Positions 57,009 to 64,000 of a DNA stretch of 64,000 nt are shown here, piece after piece. How positions within the stretch are numbered: position 1 is the first letter of the stretch; each line of letters opens with the position of its first letter. Made by a program: the position numbers and the translations under genes. Under the pieces are notes generated by a model that did no database searches, was not told the DNA's origin, and worked only from the letters and a program-made list of their open reading frames with translations. The stretch comes from Mesobacillus campisalis (lineage in GTDB: Bacteria; Bacillota; Bacilli; Bacillales; Cytobacillaceae), in NCBI RefSeq assembly GCF_000986785.1, contig NZ_LAYY01000008.1:1-64000 (forward strand), given 5' to 3'.

Positions 57009-57413
57009 CTATATACCTGCACCAATGACATAGCTCAGCCCGACCGAGATGATCATTGAAATCAGCCCAACTGCCCGATTGTCATTCTGGATTTCCTGGT
57101 CAATATTAAATTTGGGTGTCATGAACTCGAAGATAAAATACCCTGCCAAAAGAAGAAGAAAGCCGTAGACTCCCCAGCTGACCATATTCAGGAGGGAATC
57201 ATGCTGCAGGATGGAGTGGCGGAAGATATTGGCCACGCCAAAAATCTTCCCGCCAGTGGCCATGGCGACAGACAGGTTTCCCTTTTTAATTTCCTCCCAG
57301 TTGCGGTACTTGGTCACAAGTTCAAAGATGGCCAGAAACACAATCGTGCAGAGAATCGCCACGCTGTAATAGCCTGCTGTCGCAACAAATTCATTTTTCC
57401 AGAACTGATCCAT
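57009..57413 (-). CDS. DUF350 membrane protein (YshE)
   Basis: This 134-residue protein has four transmembrane helices (about residues 15-33, 50-75, 80-100 and 113-132). It belongs to DUF350 and corresponds to B. subtilis yshE downstream of mutS2. The start was set at ATG 57413 (MDQFWKN) with GGCGGGAAGGG upstream. An ATG six codons earlier lacks an RBS and overlaps mutS2. The function is unknown. Confidence 0.85.
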   Translation of the reverse strand: MDQFWKNEFVATAGYYSVAILCTIVFLAIFELVTKYRNWEEIKKGNLSVAMATGGKIFGVANIFRHSILQHDSLLNMVSWGVYGFLLLLAGYFIFEFMTPKFNIDQEIQNDNRAVGLISMIISVGLSYVIGAGI

Positions 57414-57427
57414 ACCCTTCCCGCCAA

Positions 57428-59782
57428 TCATTTAAATTCAACGATGGTTACACCGGTTCCGCCTTCGCCTGCTTCGCCAAAGCGGATTTTTTTAACAGAA
57501 CGGTGGTTCTTCAGATACTCCTGTACCCCCCGCATCAAGGCCCCGGTCCCTTTCCCATGGATGATTGAAACCCGCGGATAGCCGGCAAGCAGGGCATCAT
57601 CAATATACTTCTCAGTGCGCATCAGCGCATCCTCGTACCGTTCCCCTCGCAGGTCGAGTTCAAGCCCGACATGGCTGTCCCTGCCTTTCACCACTGCAAC
57701 AGACTTTTTCTCCTTCTGTTTAGGTGTATCGATATATTCCAGGTCCCGCTCATTGACTTTCATTTTCAAAATGCCAATCTGCACCTGCCACTCATGATCC
57801 GAGGTGCGGTCCACCAAATGGCCTTTTTGTCCAAATGTCGTGACCATCACTTCATCTCCCGGCTGGAATTCATGCCGGGATGGCTTGGCTTTCCCGGCCT
57901 TTTTGACGGGCGCTTTTTCCGGTGCCGCTTCGGCCAGGCGCTTACGGGCATCAATCAGCTCGTGTTCCTTGACTTCCGCACTCTTTTCAAGCCTTAGCCT
58001 GCGCAGGTCACGGATCACTTCTTCGGCATCATCTCTTGCCTTTTCGACAATCCTGGCTGCTTTATCCTTTGCCTTTTCGTACAGTTCTTCTTTCCGTTCA
58101 TAATAGGAAGCCATTTGCTTCTGCAAATCCTTATGCAGCATTTCTGCGGATTTCAGGAGTTCATGCGCTTCCTCTGCTTCCCTTTCAGCCTGGCGCCTGC
58201 TCTCCTCAAGGGAGGCAATCATGTTTTCCACCTGGTTGCTGTCGGCGCTGATATATGTTTTGGCTGTATCGATCACCGATTCCCTCAGGCCGAGCCGCTT
58301 CGAAATTTCGAATGCATTGCTTCGCCCCGGGACCCCGATCAGCAGCTTGTAGGTCGGGCTCAGCGTCTCCACATCAAATTCCACGCTGGCATTGATGACG
58401 CCCTCCCTGTTATACCCATAGGCTTTCAGCTCAGGATAATGTGTCGTAGCGATCACCCTGGCACCGCGTTTATATACTTCATCAAGGATGGAAATGGCGA
58501 GTGCCGCCCCTTCCTGCGGATCCGTTCCTGCTCCAAGCTCATCAAATAGGACGAGGCTGTTAAAGTCTACCCTTTCCAGAATGTCCACAATGTTGACCAT
58601 ATGGGATGAAAAGGTACTCAAACTTTGCTCAATGGACTGTTCGTCCCCAATATCGGCGTAAACCGCATCAAAGACGGCAACCTCGGAGCCGTCGAGCGCA
58701 GGGATCGGAAGGCCTGACTGGGCCATCAGTGTGCATAGCCCTACTGTCTTAAGGGTTACGGTTTTTCCTCCTGTATTAGGTCCGGTAATCACGATGGTTG
58801 TGTAGTCTTCCCCGAGGGTAATACTGTTGGCTACCACTTCATCCGCAGGGATCAGCGGATGGCGCGCCTTGAAGAGCCTGATGATTCCTTTATTGTTGAC
58901 GGCTGGCTTGGAGCCTTTGATCTTGCTGCCATAGCGTGCTTTGGCAAACATGAAATCCAGGTCGGCAAGAATGGCGACTACCGCCAGGAGTTCTTCCCTG
59001 TTATCTCCCACCATCGCCGAAAGCTCGATCAGGATTCTTTCGATCTCCTGCTGTTCCCTCACCCGGATTCCCTGCAATTCATTATTCAGCTGCACAACAG
59101 ACTGCGGCTCAATGAACAGCGTTTGTCCAGAAGAACTCTGGTCATGGATAATTCCGCCATAATGGCCGCGGTATTCCTGCTTGACGGGAATGACAAAGCG
59201 GTCATTCCGGATGGTAATAATGGCGTCGGACAGCATTTTCTGCGCATTGGAGGAGCGGATCATGCTTTCCAGCTTTTCGCGCACCCTGGCTTCCCTTGAA
59301 CGAAGCTGCTGCCTGAGAGACCTTAGTGTGTCGCTCGCACTGTCCAGTACTTCACCGCCCGGGTCGATCGCATGCCTGATTTTTTCTTCCACCTCTGCGA
59401 GGACGATAATGCCCTCGGCATATGTTTCAAGGATGGGAATTTCGGTTTCCTCTGCTACATCTGTGATAAACCGTTTCATCTGGCGGCTTGCATGGACGGT
59501 GCTTGCTGTCTGAACAAGCTCCAGCGGACTGAGCATTCCGCCAATGGACGCCCTTTTGGCATGGCCCCTGATATCATGTATCCCTGCGAGCGGGACATTC
59601 CCTTTTAAGCGCAGCACCTTGACAGCTTCATCCGTTTCTTCCTGCAAGGTGACGACTTCATCATAATTTGTAGAGGGAAGCAGTTTTTCTGCTTTCTCAC
59701 GGCCAAGCGGCGATGAGACATGCTCAAGCAGTTGTTCCCTGATCTTATTGAATTCAAGTGTTTTCAGCACTCTTTGCTGCAA
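57428..59782 (-). CDS. mutS2: MutS2 (MutSB) ATPase with Smr domain
   Basis: This MutS-family ATPase acts in recombination control and in rescue of collided ribosomes. The protein has 784 residues. The core ATPase has Walker A GPNTGGKT (about 332-339) and [14 protein letters not shown] (about 411-424). A coiled-coil clamp follows, and then a C-terminal Smr nuclease domain with [12 protein letters not shown] (about 710-721) and IHGKGTGAL (about 741-749). The start is TTG 59782 after AAGGAGG. Confidence 0.95.
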   Translation of the reverse strand: MQQRVLKTLEFNKIREQLLEHVSSPLGREKAEKLLPSTNYDEVVTLQEETDEAVKVLRLKGNVPLAGIHDIRGHAKRASIGGMLSPLELVQTASTVHASRQMKRFITDVAEETEIPILETYAEGIIVLAEVEEKIRHAIDPGGEVLDSASDTLRSLRQQLRSREARVREKLESMIRSSNAQKMLSDAIITIRNDRFVIPVKQEYRGHYGGIIHDQSSSGQTLFIEPQSVVQLNNELQGIRVREQQEIERILIELSAMVGDNREELLAVVAILADLDFMFAKARYGSKIKGSKPAVNNKGIIRLFKARHPLIPADEVVANSITLGEDYTTIVITGPNTGGKTVTLKTVGLCTLMAQSGLPIPALDGSEVAVFDAVYADIGDEQSIEQSLSTFSSHMVNIVDILERVDFNSLVLFDELGAGTDPQEGAALAISILDEVYKRGARVIATTHYPELKAYGYNREGVINASVEFDVETLSPTYKLLIGVPGRSNAFEISKRLGLRESVIDTAKTYISADSNQVENMIASLEESRRQAEREAEEAHELLKSAEMLHKDLQKQMASYYERKEELYEKAKDKAARIVEKARDDAEEVIRDLRRLRLEKSAEVKEHELIDARKRLAEAAPEKAPVKKAGKAKPSRHEFQPGDEVMVTTFGQKGHLVDRTSDHEWQVQIGILKMKVNERDLEYIDTPKQKEKKSVAVVKGRDSHVGLELDLRGERYEDALMRTEKYIDDALLAGYPRVSIIHGKGTGALMRGVQEYLKNHRSVKKIRFGEAGEGGTGVTIVEFK

Positions 59783-59842
59783 TCGTATTGCCTCCTTTTG
59801 CCGGTCTGCCCAGCTCTCTTTAACGCATCACCGCACCGGGGG

Positions 59843-61573
59843 TCAGGCACCGTTTGGCGCGTTGCGGCGATGAAGGAATTCCAGCAGGTCATCCAGCTCC
59901 ATGGCATTGAGGATGCTGCTTTGTTTAATCCATCCTTTTCTGGCTGTCGAAACCCCTATCTCCATAAAATCTAGTGTCTCCATATTATGCGCGTCCGTAT
60001 TTATCACAAGTGTGACCCCTGCTTCCTGTGCCTTCCGAAGATGCTGTGCTGCCAGGTCAAGCCGGTGAGGATTGGCGTTGAGCTCCAAAGCAGTATTTGT
60101 TTCCCTGGCCAGCTGTATCAGCATTTCGATATCCACATCGTATCCATCACGCCGCCCGATCAGGCGGCCGGTAGGATGGGCAATAATATCAACATGGGGA
60201 TTGGCTAGTGCAGTTTTCAGCCTCTCCATGATTTTCTCCCTTGGCTGTGAAAAGGAAGAATGGATGGAGGCGATGACAATATCCAATTCTGACAACAATT
60301 CATCGTCAAAATCCAGGCTTCCGTCCGGAAGGATATCCATCTCGATTCCTGTCAAAATCGTAAAATCGTCATATTTTGCGTTGACCTTCCTGATTTCTTC
60401 GATTTGTTTGCGCACTCGATCAGGCGTCAATCCGTTGGCAACCCTCAAATACTGTGAATGGTCGGTGATGGCCATATAACGGTATCCGCGGGAACGGCAG
60501 GCCTCGGCCATTTCCTCAATGGAATGGGCGCCATCGCTCCACGCGGTGTGCATATGCAGGTCTCCCTTAATAGTTTTCAGGTCAATCAGGGACGTCCCCG
60601 AATAATGGTCCACTTCGCTGCCATCTTCCCGCAGCTCAGGCGGTATAAAAGGAAGATTGAAATGCTGATAAAAAGACTCTTCAGATTCAAATGTCAGGAT
60701 TTCCCCTGTTTCTGTATTTTCCACGCCATACTCGCTGATTTTTTCGCCTTTCTCCTTTGCCAGCTGGCGCATCCGGACGTTATGGCCCTTCGAGCCGGTA
60801 AAGTGGTGAAGCGCTGTTGTAAACTCTTCCGGTCGGACAAGGCGAAAATCAACATTCACATCGTAATCAAAAGCAAAGGTAATCGAAACCTTTGTATCGC
60901 CGGCGGCAATGATTTCCTTGATTCCCGGCAAACTCTCAAGCTGTTTTTTCACACCGGAGGCGTCGTGTACGGCGATGATGAAATCCAGGTCCTTCACCGT
61001 TTCCCGCATCCGGCGCAGACTTCCTGCCCGGGAAAACCTATCGATCCCATCCATTTTTTCAAGATGGGACTCTACCATTTCTGCTACTGGAAGCATAAAA
61101 GCCAGCGGCAGGCGCTCCGGACGTGTCCCCGCATTCGCAAGGGCCTCCAGGATTTTCTCTTCGGATTTTTTCCCGAACCCTGCTAGTTCGCGTATTTTCC
61201 CTTGCTTGCATGCCTCTTCAAGACCTTGTGCGTCTTCTATGCCCAACTCTTTATGAAGCTTGGAAATCTTCTTGCCTCCAAGTCCAGGAAGCTTAAGCAA
61301 GGCCACCAGCCCCGCAGGCACTTCCTGCTGCAATTCTTCGAGGACTTCAGACCTTCCTTCGGCCATATATTCCTCTATCACTGCAGCCGTTCCCTTTCCA
61401 ATGCCGGAGAGGGCAGTGAGGTCGCCAATTTCCGATAAGCTGCGGTCATCTCCTTCCAGAGCTGCCGCCGCCTTTCTGAAGGCAGATACTTTAAAAGGAT
61501 TTTCCCCTTTCAATTCCATATATATAGCGATTGTTTCCAACAATCGCACCACGTCTTTCTTATTCGCTTGCAC
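59843..61573 (-). CDS. polX: DNA polymerase X with PHP phosphoesterase domain
   Basis: This bacterial family-X polymerase acts in gap filling and base excision repair. The protein has about 576 residues. The N-terminal Pol X core (to about 310) has HhH motifs (ALSGIGKGTAAVIEEYM, LPGLGGKKISKLH) and the catalytic DLDFIIAV and SITFAFDYDVNVDFRL segments. The C-terminal PHP domain begins GDLHMHTAWSDGAHS (about 340-354) and gives 3'-5' exonuclease and AP endonuclease. The start is probably GTG 61573; a GTG three codons upstream sits too close to its Shine-Dalgarno. Confidence 0.93.
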   Translation of the reverse strand: MQANKKDVVRLLETIAIYMELKGENPFKVSAFRKAAAALEGDDRSLSEIGDLTALSGIGKGTAAVIEEYMAEGRSEVLEELQQEVPAGLVALLKLPGLGGKKISKLHKELGIEDAQGLEEACKQGKIRELAGFGKKSEEKILEALANAGTRPERLPLAFMLPVAEMVESHLEKMDGIDRFSRAGSLRRMRETVKDLDFIIAVHDASGVKKQLESLPGIKEIIAAGDTKVSITFAFDYDVNVDFRLVRPEEFTTALHHFTGSKGHNVRMRQLAKEKGEKISEYGVENTETGEILTFESEESFYQHFNLPFIPPELREDGSEVDHYSGTSLIDLKTIKGDLHMHTAWSDGAHSIEEMAEACRSRGYRYMAITDHSQYLRVANGLTPDRVRKQIEEIRKVNAKYDDFTILTGIEMDILPDGSLDFDDELLSELDIVIASIHSSFSQPREKIMERLKTALANPHVDIIAHPTGRLIGRRDGYDVDIEMLIQLARETNTALELNANPHRLDLAAQHLRKAQEAGVTLVINTDAHNMETLDFMEIGVSTARKGWIKQSSILNAMELDDLLEFLHRRNAPNGA

Positions 61574-61757
61574 GTTACACACCGCCCTTTGTTACAGTTC
61601 TAATTTGGATAGCCCGCTGCTCCTGTCGAGCTGTCTTTCGGGCTACAACTTTTTCATTGTCTCCGGAAAAGACCGTAGTTTCATTTTATAGAAAATCTCA
61701 GCTGAAAGGAAATAAGAAGGTGCCCAAGGCCATAGGGCGGCACCCTTTTCCTGGATA

Positions 61758-61788
61758 AAAGAAAAACTTCCCTGAGAACAAGGAAGTT
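61758..61788 (-). terminator. Terminator after cvpA
   Basis: AACTTCC, loop TTGTTCTCAG, GGAAGTT then TTTCTTTT on the minus strand. A second GC-rich imperfect stem (GGTGCC/GGCACC) follows at 61719-61746. Confidence 0.8.
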
Positions 61789-62320
61789 ATTTCGATTCGA
61801 ACCACCACTGGTCAACCATTTCCGATAGAATCGGTGTGTGGCTGACAATGACTGAAGCAAGGAACGAATCGTTGAGATGTTCCTGGATAAATGGGATTGG
61901 CAGAAGTGCGGCAATATATAATAGAATAAATACTATCAGGTACACTTCCACAAAACCAAGAATCCCTCCAGCCCAAATATTCAGGCTCTTCAGTACCGGC
62001 AGACTGGCAACAAAGTCAAACATGGAGCCGATAATCTGGAGGACAATTCTGACCGCAAAAAAAATCGCAACAAATGCGATGGCTCGGTAATAGGCATCCT
62101 CTATGTTTGGGTTGTCAAAAAAGAGCTTAAGGTTTCCGCTTCCAAAGCTTGGGTAAGGAATCCAAAGCACCAGTTTCGGGGCAAGCTGGCTGTAAAAAGT
62201 ATAAGCAATGATAAAGGCAACAATAAAGCCAGTCATATGGATGGTTTGGAGAATGAAGCCCCTTTTCAGTCCGACCAGGAAACCAATCAGCAGCAAAAGT
62301 AAAACAATCAGATCAAGCAT
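61787..62320 (-). CDS. CvpA family membrane protein (YshB)
   Basis: This 177-residue polytopic protein has four transmembrane helices (about 2-18, 24-45, 78-100 and 117-142). The N-terminal LDLIVLLLLLIGFLVGLKRG is the CvpA/colicin V production family signature. The biochemical role is unknown. It lies 6 bp after zapA in the same transcript, as in B. subtilis (yshA-yshB). Confidence 0.9.
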   Translation of the reverse strand: MLDLIVLLLLLIGFLVGLKRGFILQTIHMTGFIVAFIIAYTFYSQLAPKLVLWIPYPSFGSGNLKLFFDNPNIEDAYYRAIAFVAIFFAVRIVLQIIGSMFDFVASLPVLKSLNIWAGGILGFVEVYLIVFILLYIAALLPIPFIQEHLNDSFLASVIVSHTPILSEMVDQWWFESK

Positions 62321-62326
62321 AATGGG

Positions 62327-62590
62327 TCAGTCCTTTAATCTTTGAATTTCCGCTTCCAGCTTCTCTGCGCGATCTTTTATCTTAAGATAATCATTCACAG
62401 CGTTAACTGCTGTCAGTACGGCTAATTTATTGATATCAAGTGCAGGATTCTTCGAGCTGATTTCCCGCATTTTGTCGTCAACCAGAGAGGCAATCAGCCG
62501 GATATGGCTCGTGCTTTCCGTTCCGACTATTGTATACTGCTGTCCATAGATGTCTACAGTTGTGCGCGTTTTTTTCGTATCCGACAACAT
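62327..62590 (-). CDS. zapA: Cell division protein ZapA
   Basis: This 87-residue FtsZ-ring stabiliser has the N-terminal domain [14 protein letters not shown] (about 10-23) followed by the [18 protein letters not shown] helix and a C-terminal coiled coil (about 62-87). The ATG follows GGAGG by 5 bases. It is divergent from rnhC and co-transcribed with cvpA. Confidence 0.94.
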   Translation of the reverse strand: MLSDTKKTRTTVDIYGQQYTIVGTESTSHIRLIASLVDDKMREISSKNPALDINKLAVLTAVNAVNDYLKIKDRAEKLEAEIQRLKD

Positions 62591-62731
62591 TCATGCCTCC
62601 ATTCCTAAGAATCCTATTCTATACTATAACATGAAGAAAAAATGCAGGAAAGTCAGAGATTGTCATTTCAAGTCAAGTTTTTAGCTTGGAGACAAGACGG
62701 GGACAACTGCCAAAAAGGAGTGCCATTTTAA

Positions 62732-63655
62732 TTGGGAAATACGGTGATTACCACAAGCACGGATGAAATCCGGAAAATGAAGGATTACTACAGCAAATAC
62801 ATAAGCCCCAAAGTCCCGCCAGGAGGGATTTTTGCCGCCAAAACACCTTCCTGTTCAATCACAGCCTATAAATCCGGGAAAGTGCTCTTCCAGGGGAAAG
62901 ACGGGGAACTGGAAGCGGCCAGGTGGGGGCAGCCTGCCGCCAAGACGGCGAAATCTGCCCAACAGACAGCTTCCCACCTGCCCGCAAATATCAGTTCCAT
63001 GTCCATCATTGGATCCGATGAAGTCGGGACTGGTGATTATTTTGGACCAATCACCGTTGTAGCCGCCTATGTAAAAAAAGAGGACCTGCCTCTTTTAAAA
63101 GAGCTTGGAGTTCAGGACTCCAAAAATCTTAAAGATGACAAAATCATCGAGATCGCCAAACAGCTTGTAAAGGTGGTGCCCTACAGCCTGCTTACCTTGC
63201 ACAACCGCAAATACAACGACATGCAAGGGTCCGGAATGTCGCAGGGCAAGCTGAAGGCTCTGCTCCACAACCAGGCGATTGGCCATGTCCTGAATAAAAT
63301 CGCCCCCGAAAAGCCGGAAGCCATCCTGATTGACCAATTCGCGAAGGAAGAAATCTACTACTCACATCTAAAAGGCCAGCGCAATATCATGAGGGAAAAC
63401 GTCTACTTCAGCACAAAAGCGGAGGGCATCCACCTAGCTGTTGCCGCCGCTTCCATGATTGCCCGCTACGCATTTGTCCAGCATTTTGAAAAACTGGGCG
63501 AAAAGGCCGGCTTTGTGCTCCCAAAAGGGGCTGGTGCCCAGGTTGATGTCGCTGCAGCCAGACTGATTAAAAGCAAAGGAGCACACTGCCTGCCCGACTT
63601 TGTCAAACTTCATTTTGCCAATACGGGAAAAGCGATGAAGATTGCCGGGAAATAA
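62732..63655 (+). CDS. rnhC: Ribonuclease HIII
   Basis: It cleaves the RNA strand of RNA:DNA hybrids. The protein has 307 residues. The N-terminal TBP-like substrate-binding domain (about 1-75) precedes the RNase H fold with GSDEVGTGDYFGP (about 91-103, carrying two catalytic acids), DSKNLKDDKI (about 129-138) and further acids in AILIDQFAKEE. The start is TTG 62732 with GGAG 13 bases upstream, slightly long. It is divergent from zapA, next to pheT as in B. subtilis. Confidence 0.94.
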   Translation: MGNTVITTSTDEIRKMKDYYSKYISPKVPPGGIFAAKTPSCSITAYKSGKVLFQGKDGELEAARWGQPAAKTAKSAQQTASHLPANISSMSIIGSDEVGTGDYFGPITVVAAYVKKEDLPLLKELGVQDSKNLKDDKIIEIAKQLVKVVPYSLLTLHNRKYNDMQGSGMSQGKLKALLHNQAIGHVLNKIAPEKPEAILIDQFAKEEIYYSHLKGQRNIMRENVYFSTKAEGIHLAVAAASMIARYAFVQHFEKLGEKAGFVLPKGAGAQVDVAAARLIKSKGAHCLPDFVKLHFANTGKAMKIAGK

Positions 63656-63663
63656 AACCCCAA

Positions 63664-63696
63664 ATAAAAAACCGAGCCGCTTTTGGCTCGGTTTTT
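63664..63696. terminator. Bidirectional terminator between rnhC and pheT
   Basis: AAAAACCGAGCC, loop GCTTTT, GGCTCGGTTTTT: perfect 12-bp arms with A and T tracts, serving both convergent genes. Confidence 0.93.
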
Positions 63697-63700
63697 AAAT

Positions 63701-64000
63701 TTATCCTCTCAACACTGCTCCTGCCTGTTCCTTTACGGCTTGGAGCACTTTTTCATGTGCCTTTGAAATGTCTTCATCTGTAAGCGTCTTTTCCGGATCA
63801 AAGTACTTAAGGGAGAAGGCAATTGACTTCTTGCCTGCTTCCATGCGCTCGCCTTCATACAGGTCGAATACATGGACTTCCTTCAGCAACTTGCTTCCTG
63901 CTTCAACTATAATTTCCTGAAGCTCACCGGCTGTCTTTTCTTTATCCACGACCAGGGCAATATCCCTTGTGATGGATGGGAATCTTGGAATGGAAGTATA
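63701..64000 (-). CDS. pheT: Phenylalanyl-tRNA synthetase beta subunit, C-terminal part (truncated by window)
   Basis: Only the last 99 codons are in the window. They encode the ferredoxin-fold anticodon-binding (FDX-ACB) domain: [18 protein letters not shown] at the upstream edge, then [23 protein letters not shown] and the C-terminal [20 protein letters not shown]. The domain binds the tRNA-Phe anticodon. Synteny with rnhC supports pheT. The start of the gene lies beyond 64000. Confidence 0.95.
   Translation of the reverse strand, partial: YTSIPRFPSITRDIALVVDKEKTAGELQEIIVEAGSKLLKEVHVFDLYEGERMEAGKKSIAFSLKYFDPEKTLTDEDISKAHEKVLQAVKEQAGAVLRG

Overview
The window is a 64-kb chromosomal segment of an endospore-forming member of the Bacillaceae (Bacillus, Mesobacillus or Cytobacillus-like; the genus is inferred). 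The gene order follows the Bacillus subtilis hem / lon-clpX-tig / leu-ilv / rph-racE-gerE / sdh / lysC-uvrC-trxA / etf-fad / mutS2-polX-zapA-rnhC-pheT backbone almost gene by gene. gerE and gerM mark a spore former. Start codons are often TTG or GTG behind strong GGAGG Shine-Dalgarno sites, and most genes lie on the minus strand.

Layout. 1-1469: an IS3-family insertion sequence whose outermost left bases lie outside the window. 1670-7903: hemAXCDBL, from glutamyl-tRNA to uroporphyrinogen III, with glutamate-semialdehyde aminomutase last. 8178-11701: a small membrane protein and a polar amino-acid ABC transporter whose binding-protein gene is separated from its permease gene by a terminator and a 13-copy 52-bp tandem repeat. 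12097-20094: engB-lonA, lonB, clpX and tig (ribosome biogenesis and protein quality control). 20250-30918: a TPR gene, then leuDCBA-ilvCHB behind a leucine T-box leader, with ilvE just upstream under its own promoter and a probable CodY box. 31346-31622: a tRNA-Arg gene with a duplicated 5' fragment and a separate strong promoter. 31690-36933: ysnB, rdgB, rph, gerM, racE, a MarR regulator and gerE, with a second 52-bp tandem array upstream of gerM. 37202-42904: a 1,900-residue secreted amylopullulanase with two cre sites, the main accessory gene, inserted between gerE and sdhB. 43286-46484: sdhCAB, with a mobile-looking intergenic repeat against the sdhB stop. 46955-51298: yslB, lysC under a lysine riboswitch, uvrC and trxA. 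51500-56780: lcfA-fadR-fadB-etfB-etfA, a fatty-acid beta-oxidation cluster with a FadR operator on the fadR promoter. 56910-62590: an unannotated 27-codon membrane microprotein, the DUF350 gene yshE, mutS2, polX, cvpA and zapA. 62732-64000: rnhC and the 3' end of pheT.

The core genes are ordinary. The unusual material is intergenic: three unrelated tandem-repeat arrays, a tRNA 5'-end duplication, a repeat wedged between sdhB and its terminator, the microprotein gene, an in-frame nonsense codon in the Gly/Asn/Pro tail of the amylopullulanase, and an IS end whose transcript could fold over its own transposase ribosome-binding site. I found no CRISPR array, prophage, toxin-antitoxin pair or defence island, and no clearly new multi-gene system.
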